NCBI RefSeq assembly: GCF_001514285.1
Contig: NZ_KQ949031.1
Location: 248,001-312,000, forward strand
Origin: Streptomyces sp. DSM 15324
GTDB lineage: Bacteria > Actinomycetota > Actinomycetes > Streptomycetales > Streptomycetaceae
Length of the DNA stretch: 64,000 bases
Reading direction: 5' to 3'
In this document: in pieces, positions 1-8,002 of the stretch
How the letters are laid out: every line of letters starts with the position of its first letter
Position numbering within the stretch: position 1 is the stretch's first letter
The notes under the pieces: generated by a model
What the model was told of the DNA's origin: nothing
Seen by the model: the letters and a program-made list of their open reading frames with translations, nothing else
Databases searched by the model: none
Translations under genes and position numbers: made by a program

Positions 1-183
1 GCGGCGGCGTACCGGCAGCGCGGGCCGGAGCCGGTACGAGGGTGCGGGAGGGAGCGGGCGCGGTCGGCGGGCCGTACCCAGGAGTGTCCGCAGCACGGCG
101 ACGGAGAGCTTCCTGCCCGCCGCCGACGCCGGCCCCGGCAGCGCGGAGCGGTGGCCGCGCGAGCGCCCCAGCCGGGCCGAGAA

Positions 184-214
184 GGTCCAGGTCAGCCGGG
201 AGGTGACCTGGACC
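184..214 (-). terminator. Hairpin after the SnoaL-like gene
   Basis: An 11-bp perfect inverted repeat, GGTCCAGGTCA (184-194) and TGACCTGGACC (204-214), encloses a 9-nt loop. It lies 16 bp past the stop of the SnoaL-like gene read leftward, so it is probably that gene's terminator. There is no clear T tract, which is common in Streptomyces. I see no supportable gene in bases 1-183. Confidence 0.55.
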
Positions 215-230
215 CCGGCGAATTTCCTCC

Positions 231-599
231 CTACTCGTCCCATGCCTGGATCATCATCTGGTCGACGATCTTGCCGTCCCGCAGAGTGATCATCGACTCG
301 GAGAGGACCCGCACGCCGTCCGCGTACTCGCAGGACTCGGTGAAGGCGGCGCGGTCGCCCTCCACGATGCACTCATCCACCTTGTGCGCCTTGATGTCGC
401 GGCTGTACACGTCCTGGAGCAGCTCGCCGATCTCCGCCCTGCCGTGCAGCACCCGGGGGCTGCTGGGCTGGGTGTTGCGATCGACGATGCGCAGCTGGGC
501 GTCGTCCGCGTAGAGGGACAACAGATCCGACGGGGTCGATCCCTCGACGCCCCTGCGCAGCGTGTCGGTGGAGAAGCCGGAACTTGCCGCGGTGCCCAT
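231..599 (-). CDS. SnoaL-like / NTF2-fold family protein
   Basis: The 122-residue protein has the size and pattern of the SnoaL-like NTF2 fold: an N-terminal helical part with an LYADDAQL motif, then strands ending in LRDGKIVDQMMIQAWDE. The family covers polyketide cyclases, isomerases and many proteins of unknown role, so no reaction can be assigned. The ATG at 599 is preceded by an almost ideal AGGAGG ribosome site six bases upstream. It stands alone on the minus strand, divergent from the small secreted-protein gene at 772, with its own terminator hairpin. A polar, cytoplasmic location is inferred because no signal peptide is seen. Confidence 0.8.
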   Translation of the reverse strand: MGTAASSGFSTDTLRRGVEGSTPSDLLSLYADDAQLRIVDRNTQPSSPRVLHGRAEIGELLQDVYSRDIKAHKVDECIVEGDRAAFTESCEYADGVRVLSESMITLRDGKIVDQMMIQAWDE

Positions 600-771
600 G
601 GTGACCTCCTAGGAGGGCCGCGGACCGTGGGGAGCCGGGCCGCCGGTCCCTCACCTTCGAGCGTCCTCCGCCCCGCGGGCCTCGGCAAGCGCAGCGGCCA
701 CGGCTCCGCCTCTTGAGTGAGCCCGGTCCGCCACCCGTGTCCGCGCCGGCCCCCGCGGCGTTTGTGCAGGC

Positions 772-1068
772 ATGATCTCCACTCGACGCATCGCCGCAGT
801 CGCCGCCCTCGCCGCCGGTATCACGGGCCTCGCCGCACCTCTGGCGAACGCGGCCGACGCCCCCTCCGACGGCCGGATCCACCCGATGGCCCTGATCGAC
901 TCGCTGGTCGCCGACGGCATGCCGGCGGAGCACCGGGCCGACCTGCCGCCGGTCTCCCGCCAGCTCGCCGAACTGAACAACCTGCACCAGCTCAGCAAGC
1001 TCGGCGAACTGCACCAGGTCACCGACCTCGTGGCCCCCGTCACCGGGCTGCTCCCCGCGATCCAGTAG
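772..1068 (+). CDS. Small secreted protein of unknown function
   Basis: This 98-residue protein starts with a Sec signal peptide: TRR, a hydrophobic run of alanine and leucine, and a likely cleavage after ANA near residue 26. The mature part is about 70 residues, mostly helical, with a leucine-rich NNLHQLSKLGELHQVT stretch. It has no cysteine and no recognised catalytic motif. Short exported proteins of this kind are common in Streptomyces, but I do not recognise a named family. The gene is monocistronic, divergent from the SnoaL-like gene, and has only a weak ribosome site. The coding call rests on codon bias and the clear signal peptide. Confidence 0.75.
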   Translation: MISTRRIAAVAALAAGITGLAAPLANAADAPSDGRIHPMALIDSLVADGMPAEHRADLPPVSRQLAELNNLHQLSKLGELHQVTDLVAPVTGLLPAIQ

Positions 1069-1153
1069 CCGCAGGTCCCCATGGGGCCGCCGCCCGGGTC
1101 CTCCCGCCGGGCGACGGCCCCTTCGGCTGCGGCCCCCCGGCGGGAACCTTCCC

Positions 1154-2908
1154 TCACTCGGACGCCGCCAGGAACTGGGTCGCCGCCAGCTCGGCGTAGA
1201 GCGGATCACCCGTCACCAGCTCGGCGTGCGTCCCCACCGCCCGCACCCGGCCCGCGTCCATCACGACGATCCGGTCGGCCGTCGTCACCGTCGACAGCCG
1301 GTGCGCCACGACCAGCACCGTCGTCGTCCGGGCGACATCGGCCACCGTGTCCCGCAGCGCCGCCTCGTTCACCGCGTCCAGCTGCGAGGTCGCCTCGTCG
1401 AGCAGCAGCAGCCGGGGCCGGCGCAGCAGCGCGCGGGCGATGGCCACCCGCTGCCGCTCCCCGCCCGACAGCTTCGTCCCCCGGTGTCCGACCAGTGTCT
1501 GAAGGCCCTGCGGCAGCCGGTCGGCCAGCCCGTCCAGCCGGGTCGTCTTCAGCACGCGCCGTACCGTGTCCTCGTCCGCCTCCGGGTTGCCCAGCAGCAG
1601 GTTGGCGTGCAGCGAGCCCGACAGCACCGGCGCGTCCTGCTCGACGTACCCGATGGACGACCGCAGCAGCGGCAGCTCCCAGTCCCCGAGGGCGCGCCCG
1701 TCGAGGCGGATCGTGCCGGACTCGGGGTCGTAGAACCGCTCGATCAGGGAGAACACCGTGGTCTTACCCGCGCCCGACGGGCCGACGAACGCCGTCATGC
1801 CCCGCGCCGGGACGTCGAACGTCACCCCGTGGTGGACGTAGGGCAGGTCGTCGGCGTACCGGAAGCGGACGTCGGTGAAGGAGAGCGAGGCCGGTTCGGC
1901 GGCGGGGGAGGGCAGCGGGGCGGGCCGGCCCACCGGCTCGGCGGGCAGCGCCAGCGCCTCCTGGATCCGGGCGAGGGCGGCCGAGCCCGTCTGGTACTGG
2001 GTGATCGCGCCCACGACCTGCTGGATCGGTGCCATCAGATAGAAGACGTACAGCAGGAAAGCCACCAGGGTGCCGACGCCGATCGCGCCCGTGGCGACCC
2101 GCGCCCCGCCCACCGCCAGCACCGTGATGAACGCGCTCTGCATGGCGAGCCCGGCCGTGTTCCCGGCCGCCGCCGACCACTTGGCCGCCCGCACGCTCTG
2201 CCGCCAGGACTCCTCGGCCGCCGCGTGCAGGGTCTGCTCCTCCCGGGGCTCGGCGCCGGACGCCTTCACGGTGCGCAGCGCGCCCAGCACCCGCTCCAGC
2301 GAGGCCCCCATCACCCCGACCGCGTCCTGCGCCTGCCGACTGGCCCGGTTGATCCGCGGCACGATCACCCCGAGGACCGCTCCCGCGCACAGGATCACGG
2401 CCAGGGTCACCCCCAGCAGCACCGGATCGACCAGCGCCATCATCACGACCGTCGCGGCCAGGGTGAGTCCGCCGGTGCCGAGGCCCACCAGCGAGTCGGT
2501 GGTGACCTCGCGCAGCAGGGTGGTGTCGGAGGTGATCCGGGCCATCAGGTCCCCGGGCTCGCTGCGGTCCACCGCCGGGATGCGCAGCCGCAGCAGATAC
2601 GAGGACAGCGCCCGTCGCGCGCCCAGCACCACGGACTCGGCGGTGCGCCGCAGGACGTACGAACCCAGCGCCCCCACCGCCGCGTTGGCGACGACCAGGC
2701 CCGTCAGGACGAGCAACGCCCCCGTGATCGGCCGGTCGTGGGACAGGTCCTCGATCAACCCCCGCGCCACGAGCGGCAGCAGCAGCCCGGTCGCCCCGGT
2801 GACCAGCGACAGCACCGCCCCCGCCAGCAGGGTCCCGCGGTGGGGCCGGACATGGTCGAGCAGCAGCCGCCACGGGGGTCGTATGCCGGCTGTCTCTGCG
2901 TTGCTCAC
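1154..2908 (-). CDS. ABC transporter, fused permease/ATPase exporter
   Basis: A 584-residue half-transporter with an N-terminal six-helix exporter domain (about residues 15-310) and a C-terminal ATPase. The ATPase shows Walker A GPSGAGKTT near residue 375, signature LSGGERQR near 475, Walker B LLLLDEATSQLD and the H-loop AHRLST. This is the layout of MsbA/MDR-type exporters, which work as homodimers or with a second half-transporter. No second half-transporter is adjacent, so a homodimer is likely. The substrate is unknown; drugs, lipids or peptides are all possible. The start is GTG at 2908 with GAGGAG upstream. It is transcribed divergently from mscR. Confidence 0.9.
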   Translation of the reverse strand: MSNAETAGIRPPWRLLLDHVRPHRGTLLAGAVLSLVTGATGLLLPLVARGLIEDLSHDRPITGALLVLTGLVVANAAVGALGSYVLRRTAESVVLGARRALSSYLLRLRIPAVDRSEPGDLMARITSDTTLLREVTTDSLVGLGTGGLTLAATVVMMALVDPVLLGVTLAVILCAGAVLGVIVPRINRASRQAQDAVGVMGASLERVLGALRTVKASGAEPREEQTLHAAAEESWRQSVRAAKWSAAAGNTAGLAMQSAFITVLAVGGARVATGAIGVGTLVAFLLYVFYLMAPIQQVVGAITQYQTGSAALARIQEALALPAEPVGRPAPLPSPAAEPASLSFTDVRFRYADDLPYVHHGVTFDVPARGMTAFVGPSGAGKTTVFSLIERFYDPESGTIRLDGRALGDWELPLLRSSIGYVEQDAPVLSGSLHANLLLGNPEADEDTVRRVLKTTRLDGLADRLPQGLQTLVGHRGTKLSGGERQRVAIARALLRRPRLLLLDEATSQLDAVNEAALRDTVADVARTTTVLVVAHRLSTVTTADRIVVMDAGRVRAVGTHAELVTGDPLYAELAATQFLAASE

Positions 2909-3020
2909 GGGGCTCCTCGGCGCTCGGGCGGAGCCCTCAGGCTACGGCGGCCGTCGCCGGGCACGGCCCGCAGGAGGGGGTTCCGGAGCTGTCGGCCGTG
3001 CCCTGACCGCTCCGCCCCGC

Positions 3021-3032
3021 GTAGGGTCCTAC
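3021..3032 (+). promoter_or_regulatory. Probable mscR -10 region inside a short palindrome
   Basis: GTAGG and CCTAC flank a 2-bp centre, and TAGGGT at 3022-3027 fits a Streptomyces -10 box. The site lies 37 bp before the preferred mscR start. No convincing -35 element is visible, so this is a weak call. Confidence 0.3.
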
Positions 3033-3068
3033 CTGGGACGGATGACCGCCGAAGAAAGGGGCAACCCC

Positions 3069-4154
3069 ATGCCGCAGGAAGTACGCGGAGTGATCGCGCC
3101 GGGGAAGAACGAGCCGGTGCGGGTGGAGACGATCGTGATCCCGGACCCCGGCCCGGGTGAGGCCGTCGTACGGATCCAGGCCTGCGGGGTGTGCCACACC
3201 GACCTGCACTACAAGCAGGGCGGCATCAACGACGAATTCCCCTTCCTGCTCGGCCACGAGGCGGCGGGCGTGGTCGAGTCCGTCGGTGACGGCGTCACGG
3301 ACGTCGCGCCGGGCGACTTCGTGATCCTCAACTGGCGAGCCGTGTGCGGCCAGTGCCGGGCCTGTCTGCGCGGGCGCCCCTGGTACTGCTTCGACACGCA
3401 CAACGCCAAGCAGAAGATGACCCTCCTCGACGGCACCGAGCTGTCCCCGGCCCTCGGCATCGGCGCCTTCGCCGAGAAGACGCTCGTGGCGGCCGGCCAG
3501 TGCACCAAGGTCGACCCGTCGGTGTCGCCCGCCGTGGCCGGGCTGCTCGGCTGCGGCGTGATGGCGGGCATCGGGGCCGCGATCAACACCGGCAACGTGA
3601 GCCGTGGGGACACGGTCGCCGTCATCGGCTGCGGCGGCGTCGGTGACGCGGCGATCGCCGGCGCGAACCTCGCCGGCGCGGCGAGGATCATCGCCGTCGA
3701 CATCGACGACCGCAAGCTGGAGACGGCGAAGAAGATGGGCGCGACCCACACGGTCAACTCCAAGGAGACCGACGCCGTGGCGGCGATCCGCGAGCTGACC
3801 GGCGGCTTCGGCGCGGACGTCGTCATCGAGGCGGTCGGCCGCCCGGAGACGTACCAGCAGGCCTTCTACGGCCGCGACCTGGCCGGCACGGTCGTCCTGG
3901 TCGGCGTGCCGACCCCGGAGATGAAGCTCGAACTGCCGCTCCTGGACGTCTTCGGCCGCGGCGGTGCCCTGAAGTCGTCCTGGTACGGCGACTGCCTGCC
4001 CTCCCGCGACTTCCCGATGCTGATCGACCTGCACCAGCAGGGCCGCCTGGACCTCGGCGCCTTCGTCACCGAGACCATCGCCCTCGACGAGGTGGAGCAG
4101 GCGTTCGCGCGCATGCACCACGGCGACGTGCTGCGTTCGGTGGTGGTGCTGTGA
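3069..4154 (+). CDS. mscR: S-(hydroxymethyl)mycothiol dehydrogenase
   Basis: A 361-residue zinc alcohol dehydrogenase of the medium-chain family that oxidises the mycothiol adduct of formaldehyde with NAD. Catalytic zinc residues sit in CGVCHTD and GHEAAG, the structural zinc is held by the CGQCRAC cluster and a further Cys, and a Rossmann GCGGVG motif follows in the second half. The ATG at 3069 was chosen because AAAGGGG precedes it by seven bases; an in-frame ATG at 3042 is the alternative. The downstream metallo-hydrolase overlaps its stop codon, giving a two-gene detoxification operon. Mycothiol is the actinobacterial counterpart of glutathione. Confidence 0.93.
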   Translation: MPQEVRGVIAPGKNEPVRVETIVIPDPGPGEAVVRIQACGVCHTDLHYKQGGINDEFPFLLGHEAAGVVESVGDGVTDVAPGDFVILNWRAVCGQCRACLRGRPWYCFDTHNAKQKMTLLDGTELSPALGIGAFAEKTLVAAGQCTKVDPSVSPAVAGLLGCGVMAGIGAAINTGNVSRGDTVAVIGCGGVGDAAIAGANLAGAARIIAVDIDDRKLETAKKMGATHTVNSKETDAVAAIRELTGGFGADVVIEAVGRPETYQQAFYGRDLAGTVVLVGVPTPEMKLELPLLDVFGRGGALKSSWYGDCLPSRDFPMLIDLHQQGRLDLGAFVTETIALDEVEQAFARMHHGDVLRSVVVL

Positions 4155-4783
4155 TGGCCGCCCGTATCGAACGACTCGTCACCTCGGGCCAGTTCAGCCT
4201 CGACGGCGGCACCTGGGACGTGGACAACAACGTGTGGATCGTCGGCGACGACCACGAGGCGATCGTCATCGACGCCGCCCATGACGCCGCGGCCATCGCC
4301 GCGGCCGTCGGCGACCGCCGGCTCACCGCCATCGTGTGCACGCACGCCCACAACGACCACGTCGGCGCGGCCCCCGCCCTCGCCGAGCTGACCGGCGCGA
4401 CCATCTGGCTGCACCCGGACGACCTGCCCCTGTGGAAGCTCACCCACCCGGACCGCGAGCCCGACGCACATCTGGCCGACGGCCAGGTCATCGAGGCCGC
4501 CGGCACCGACCTCACCGTCCTGCACACCCCCGGGCACGCCCCCGGCGCGGTCTGCCTGTACGACCCCGGCCTCGGCGTCCTGTTCACCGGCGACACCCTG
4601 TTCCAGGGTGGCCCCGGCGCCACCGGCCGCTCCTACTCCCACTTCCCGACGATCATCACCTCGATCCGCGAGAAGCTGCTCTCCCTCCCGCCGGGCACCA
4701 AGGTGCTCACCGGCCACGGCGACGCCACGACCATCGGCGCGGAGGCACCCCACCTGGAGGAGTGGATCGCTCGCGGGCACTGA
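4154..4783 (+). CDS. MBL-fold metallo-hydrolase paired with mscR
   Basis: This 209-residue metallo-beta-lactamase-fold hydrolase has the metal motif HAHNDH near residue 65, a second His in TPGHAPG, an Asp in FTGDT and a C-terminal TGHGD. The size and motif order match glyoxalase II-like thioesterases. Its ATG overlaps the mscR stop as TGATG, so the two proteins are translationally coupled. In actinobacteria this partner is thought to release formate and mycothiol from the S-formyl-mycothiol product, which I infer from context here. A GTG one codon earlier (4151) is possible. Confidence 0.9.
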   Translation: MAARIERLVTSGQFSLDGGTWDVDNNVWIVGDDHEAIVIDAAHDAAAIAAAVGDRRLTAIVCTHAHNDHVGAAPALAELTGATIWLHPDDLPLWKLTHPDREPDAHLADGQVIEAAGTDLTVLHTPGHAPGAVCLYDPGLGVLFTGDTLFQGGPGATGRSYSHFPTIITSIREKLLSLPPGTKVLTGHGDATTIGAEAPHLEEWIARGH

Positions 4784-4815
4784 CGCACGGGGCGGGAAAC
4801 GGCGCGCGCCAGGCC

Positions 4816-4833
4816 GTAGGAAACTCCTACGAT
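4816..4833 (+). promoter_or_regulatory. Palindrome over the -10 of a leaderless DUF4180 gene
   Basis: A perfect 6-bp inverted repeat, GTAGGA-AAC-TCCTAC (4816-4830), overlaps a -10-like TACGAT (4828-4833). The ATG of the next gene begins seven bases after TACGAT, which is the spacing of leaderless actinobacterial transcripts. The palindrome would place a repressor directly on the promoter. Confidence 0.45.
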
Positions 4834-4840
4834 CATCCGC

Positions 4841-5221
4841 ATGACCGACACCGCACCCACGCTCACGACCCTGCACACCACCCGCGTCCTGCGCTGCGCC
4901 CCCGAGGGGCCGGCGCTGGACGGGGAGCGCGCCGCGCTCGACCTGATCGGTGACGCGATGGGACACGACGCGGAACTGGTGGTGGTCCCCGCCGAGCGCT
5001 GCGGGGAGGAGTTCTTCCGGCTGCGGTCGGGGATCGCGGGCGCGGTCGTGCAGAAGTTCGCGAACTACCGGCTGCGGCTGGCCGTCGTCGGTGACATCTC
5101 CCGGCACCTCGCCGACAGCTCCGCCCTGCGTGACTTCGTGTACGAGGCGAACCGGGGCCGCCAGCTCTGGTTCGTCGCCGACGAGGACGAACTCGCGGAG
5201 CGGCTGAGCCCCACCGGGTGA
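4841..5221 (+). CDS. DUF4180 domain protein
   Basis: The 126-residue protein matches the DUF4180 pattern: a small alpha/beta protein with the characteristic stretches LDLIGDAMGHDAELVVVP, FFRLRSGIAGAVVQKF and YRLRLAVVGDIS, ending in FVYEANRG. The biochemical role of the family is not established. The likely leaderless promoter with a palindrome just upstream suggests repressor control. No regulator gene is adjacent, so the repressor would act in trans. The next gene (SDR) lies 111 bp downstream on the same strand and may have its own promoter. Confidence 0.85.
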   Translation: MTDTAPTLTTLHTTRVLRCAPEGPALDGERAALDLIGDAMGHDAELVVVPAERCGEEFFRLRSGIAGAVVQKFANYRLRLAVVGDISRHLADSSALRDFVYEANRGRQLWFVADEDELAERLSPTG

Positions 5222-5332
5222 CCGTCGGCGAACCCGCCGGAAAAGGCGACAGAAGATGTCCGGCTTCCACGCGACCCTCGAACCCGAAACGAGCAACAGT
5301 CGAGGAACACGAGGAACACGAGGAGGCCGGAC

Positions 5333-6259
5333 ATGGGGCCGGACAGGTCAGGTCCGCTGGCGGGCAGGGTCGCACTGGTGGCGGGGGCGACGAGGGGCGC
5401 CGGACGGGGCGTCGCGGTCGAACTGGGCGCGGTCGGGGCCACCGTCTACGTGACGGGACGCACCACGCGCGACCGCCGCTCCGAGTACGACCGCCCCGAG
5501 ACCCTCGAGGACACCGCCGACCTGGTCACCGCGGCCGGCGGGCGGGGCATCGCCGTCCCCACGGACCATCTCGAACCCGACCGGGTCAGGGCGCTCGTCG
5601 AACGCATCGACACCGAGCAGGGCCGGCTGGACGTCCTCGTCAACGACATCTGGGGCGCCGAGCACCTCTTCGCGTGGGACACCCCCGTCTGGGAGCACGA
5701 CCTCGACAACGGACTCAGACTGCTCCGCCTCGCCGTCGAGACCCACGCGATCACCAGCCACCACGCCCTCCCGCTGCTGCTGCGGCACCCCGGGGGCCTG
5801 GTCGTGGAGATGACCGACGGCACCGCCGAGTACAACCGCGTCACCTACCGCAACAGCTTCTTCTACGACCTCGCCAAGACGTCCGTGCTGCGCATGGCGT
5901 TCTCCCTCGGCCATGAACTCGGCCCGCGCGGCGCCACTGCCGTCGCCCTCACCCCCGGCTGGATGCGCTCGGAGATCATGCTCGACGCGTTCGGCGTCAC
6001 CGAGGACACCTGGCGCGACGCCCTGGCCGCCGAACCCCACTTCGCGATCTCCGAGACACCCCGCTACGTCGGCCGGGCCGTCGCCGCCCTCGCCGCCGAC
6101 CCGGACGTGGCCCGCTTCAACGGCCGGTCCCTCTCCAGCGGCGGCCTAGCCCCCCTCTACGGCTACACCGACCTCGACGGCAGCCGTCCCGACGCCTGGC
6201 GGTACCTGGTCGAGGTCCAGGACGCGGGGAAACCGGCGGACGTGACGGGCTACCGCTGA
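5333..6259 (+). CDS. SDR family NAD(P)-dependent oxidoreductase
   Basis: A 308-residue short-chain dehydrogenase, slightly longer than the classical 250. The N-terminal cofactor motif is AGATRGAGRG, and the catalytic Tyr and Lys are in FYDLAKT in the middle of the protein, preceded by the expected helix. A TGRTTR motif after the second strand suggests NADPH preference. Substrate is unknown. The start ATG has a GAGGCCGG-like ribosome site. It is transcribed with, but well spaced from, the DUF4180 gene, so a functional link is not implied. Confidence 0.88.
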   Translation: MGPDRSGPLAGRVALVAGATRGAGRGVAVELGAVGATVYVTGRTTRDRRSEYDRPETLEDTADLVTAAGGRGIAVPTDHLEPDRVRALVERIDTEQGRLDVLVNDIWGAEHLFAWDTPVWEHDLDNGLRLLRLAVETHAITSHHALPLLLRHPGGLVVEMTDGTAEYNRVTYRNSFFYDLAKTSVLRMAFSLGHELGPRGATAVALTPGWMRSEIMLDAFGVTEDTWRDALAAEPHFAISETPRYVGRAVAALAADPDVARFNGRSLSSGGLAPLYGYTDLDGSRPDAWRYLVEVQDAGKPADVTGYR

Positions 6260-6263
6260 CCCC

Positions 6264-6800
6264 TCACCCGCCCGAGACCGGCATCGAGGGCCAGCGCGCC
6301 GGATGCCCCGGCGGCAGCGCCAGGTCCTCGCGGACGGCCGTGTAGTAGCCCTCACGGCCGGCGCGCTGCCGCTCCAGCAGCCCCTGCCAGGCCTTGGGGT
6401 CCACGGTCCCCGCCCGCAGGAACGCCTCCATGTCCATCACCACCCGCACCCACACCCGGGCCCGGTCCACCACCTGGCGGCTGCCCAGCATGATCAGCGC
6501 CTCCCCGGCCGGGTCGCGCCCGTCGGTGGCCTCCGCCAGCAGCGGCTCCGCCTCCGCCAGGGCCATCGGGTGCGGGTGCGGGTCGTTGCCCAGGTGGGCG
6601 GCGACGCGGTACGTCAGGACCACCGACCTCTTCAAGGCCTGCGCGTAGTCGGAGTACACCGACAGCCGCCGCTCCTCCCACCGCGCCGCCTGCTCGCGCC
6701 CGAACCGGGCCCGGTCGCTGCGCACGACCGCCAGATACGAACCGAGGGCACCGAGCACGACCCCTATGAGCGCGGGAAGTTGCTGGACAAAACCGGACAT
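6264..6800 (-). CDS. Hypothetical single-pass membrane protein
   Basis: The 178-residue product has one N-terminal membrane helix (about residues 8-25, LPALIGVVLGALGSYLAVV), followed by a charged, mainly helical cytoplasmic domain (RERxxR-type stretches, DMEAFLRAG). I recognise no family beyond similarity to membrane-tethered helical proteins common in Streptomyces. It ends 4 bp from the convergent SDR gene. Its start lies 133 bp from the divergent L,D-transpeptidase gene, so the two may share a control region. Confidence 0.75.
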   Translation of the reverse strand: MSGFVQQLPALIGVVLGALGSYLAVVRSDRARFGREQAARWEERRLSVYSDYAQALKRSVVLTYRVAAHLGNDPHPHPMALAEAEPLLAEATDGRDPAGEALIMLGSRQVVDRARVWVRVVMDMEAFLRAGTVDPKAWQGLLERQRAGREGYYTAVREDLALPPGHPARWPSMPVSGG

Positions 6801-6933
6801 GTGTGAAGGAACTCCATTTCATCGGCCGGGCTTGCTTAACTGATTCGTCACAGCTTGCCCCGGACCACAACCACGCACCCCACCCACCGGTCTAGGTTGT
6901 CGAGATCGAAACCGCGCCGGAAAGAGGGCACCC

Positions 6934-7629
6934 ATGGGGGACATACGCACAAGAGGAGCCGTCGCGCTCGGGGTCACGGGGCTGCTCGCCCCGCTGACGC
7001 TCGTGCTGGGCGCCGCGCCGGCCCAGGCCGCCACCTGCACCACGCAGGCCGGGCCGTATCAGAAGCAGGTCGAGAAGTTCCTCGGCCGACCCGTCGACGG
7101 CAGGCAGTCGGCCGCCGACTGCCGGGCCATCCAGGCGTTCCAGAACAAGCACGGCATCACCCCGAACGTCGGCTTCGCGGGTTCCGTCACCTGGGGCGTG
7201 ATGGACCTCATGAACAAGCAGAAGGCCGTGGGCAACCACCCCAACGCGGCCGGCCGGTGCCCCACCAACAGGGGCCGGATCGCCTGCGTCAACCTCACCC
7301 TCCAGCTCAGCTGGATCCAGGACGGCAGCCGGCTCGTCTACGGTCCCGTCCCGGTCCGCACGGGCCGCGACGGGTACGAGACCCGCACCGGGCTGAAGAA
7401 GATCTACTGGCGTGACATCGACCACGTGTCCGACATCTACAACGTGCCGATGCCCTACAGCCAGTTCTTCGACGGCGGTCAGGCCTTCCACTCGGTCAAC
7501 CTCAGCATGTGGAACCCGCCGGGCTCCCACGGCTGCGTCAACATGACCACGGCCACCGCCAAGAAGTACTGGTCGCTGCTGAGGAACGGCGACGACGTCT
7601 TCGTCTACGGCCGCAAGCCGGGCACCTGA
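6934..7629 (+). CDS. Secreted L,D-transpeptidase with peptidoglycan-binding domain
   Basis: The 231-residue protein has a signal peptide ending near AQA (residues 30-33), a PG_binding_1-like domain (about 38-98) and a YkuD catalytic domain. The catalytic His is in AFHSV (185) and the Cys is in GSHGCVNM (200), the diagnostic HxxxxxSHGC-type signature. Such enzymes form 3-3 cross-links in peptidoglycan outside the membrane. Cysteines at residues 35, 62, 108 and 117 suggest disulfides in the exported form. Start is ATG with AAAGAGGG upstream. It is a single-gene unit. Confidence 0.9.
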   Translation: MGDIRTRGAVALGVTGLLAPLTLVLGAAPAQAATCTTQAGPYQKQVEKFLGRPVDGRQSAADCRAIQAFQNKHGITPNVGFAGSVTWGVMDLMNKQKAVGNHPNAAGRCPTNRGRIACVNLTLQLSWIQDGSRLVYGPVPVRTGRDGYETRTGLKKIYWRDIDHVSDIYNVPMPYSQFFDGGQAFHSVNLSMWNPPGSHGCVNMTTATAKKYWSLLRNGDDVFVYGRKPGT

Positions 7630-7774
7630 CGGCACCCGGCCCCGGCCGGCGGGCCCACAGGGGTTGACATGGGGCGGTGTACAGGGGGACGTGATCAGTA
7701 ACACGGTACGGAATGACCGAATTATCAGTACTTACTCACGTGGCCTTCACCCTGAGAGCCGTATGCTTCACACC

Positions 7775-7948
7775 ATGTCCACCACTGTTGAAACCGTTTC
7801 CGATCGTTCGGCTGACGAGGTCAACGAGGAGATCCGGGCCCTGTGGCTGCGGTCGGGCGGGACACTGAGTGTCGAGCAGCGCGCGGAGTACCAGCGCCTC
7901 GTCCTGGAGTGGGCCGCCGCGGCCCCGCAGCCGCTGAACGCGGTCTGA
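7775..7948 (+). CDS. Small conserved acidic protein (57 aa)
   Basis: This small protein starts MSTTVETVSDRSAD and continues with a helix-rich EEIRALWLR and VEQRAEYQRLVLEWAAA. Small proteins of this look are widespread in streptomycetes, but I know no function for them. The true start could instead be the ATG at 7763, four codons earlier, because GAGAG lies just before it. Codon bias is typical of the genome and a strong terminator follows directly, which supports an expressed gene. A TTGACA-like box at 7664-7669 upstream lacks a good -10 partner. Confidence 0.7.
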   Translation: MSTTVETVSDRSADEVNEEIRALWLRSGGTLSVEQRAEYQRLVLEWAAAAPQPLNAV

Positions 7949-7965
7949 TCCTCGTAGACCGAAGC

Positions 7966-7990
7966 GGGCACCCTGACCGGGTGCCCTTTT
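7966..7990 (+). terminator. Rho-independent terminator
   Basis: GGGCACCC (7966-7973) pairs with GGGTGCCC (7979-7986) around a 5-nt loop and is followed by TTTT and a further CGTTT. It ends the small-protein gene and faces the convergent serine protease gene. Confidence 0.85.
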
Positions 7991-8002
7991 CGTTTGCCGG
8001 GC

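Noticed and set aside
1..230. Possible gene tail at the left edge
   Set aside because: Several frames are open but none has convincing codon bias or a recognisable protein end, and the hairpin fits the SnoaL-like gene.
1226..3160. A 644-residue plus-strand open frame antisense to the ABC exporter
   Set aside because: The ABC motifs on the minus strand are complete and the antisense product is low complexity.
7664..7669. TTGACA as a strong promoter for the 57-residue protein
   Set aside because: No -10 element is found 16-18 bp downstream, so I left it as a note only.
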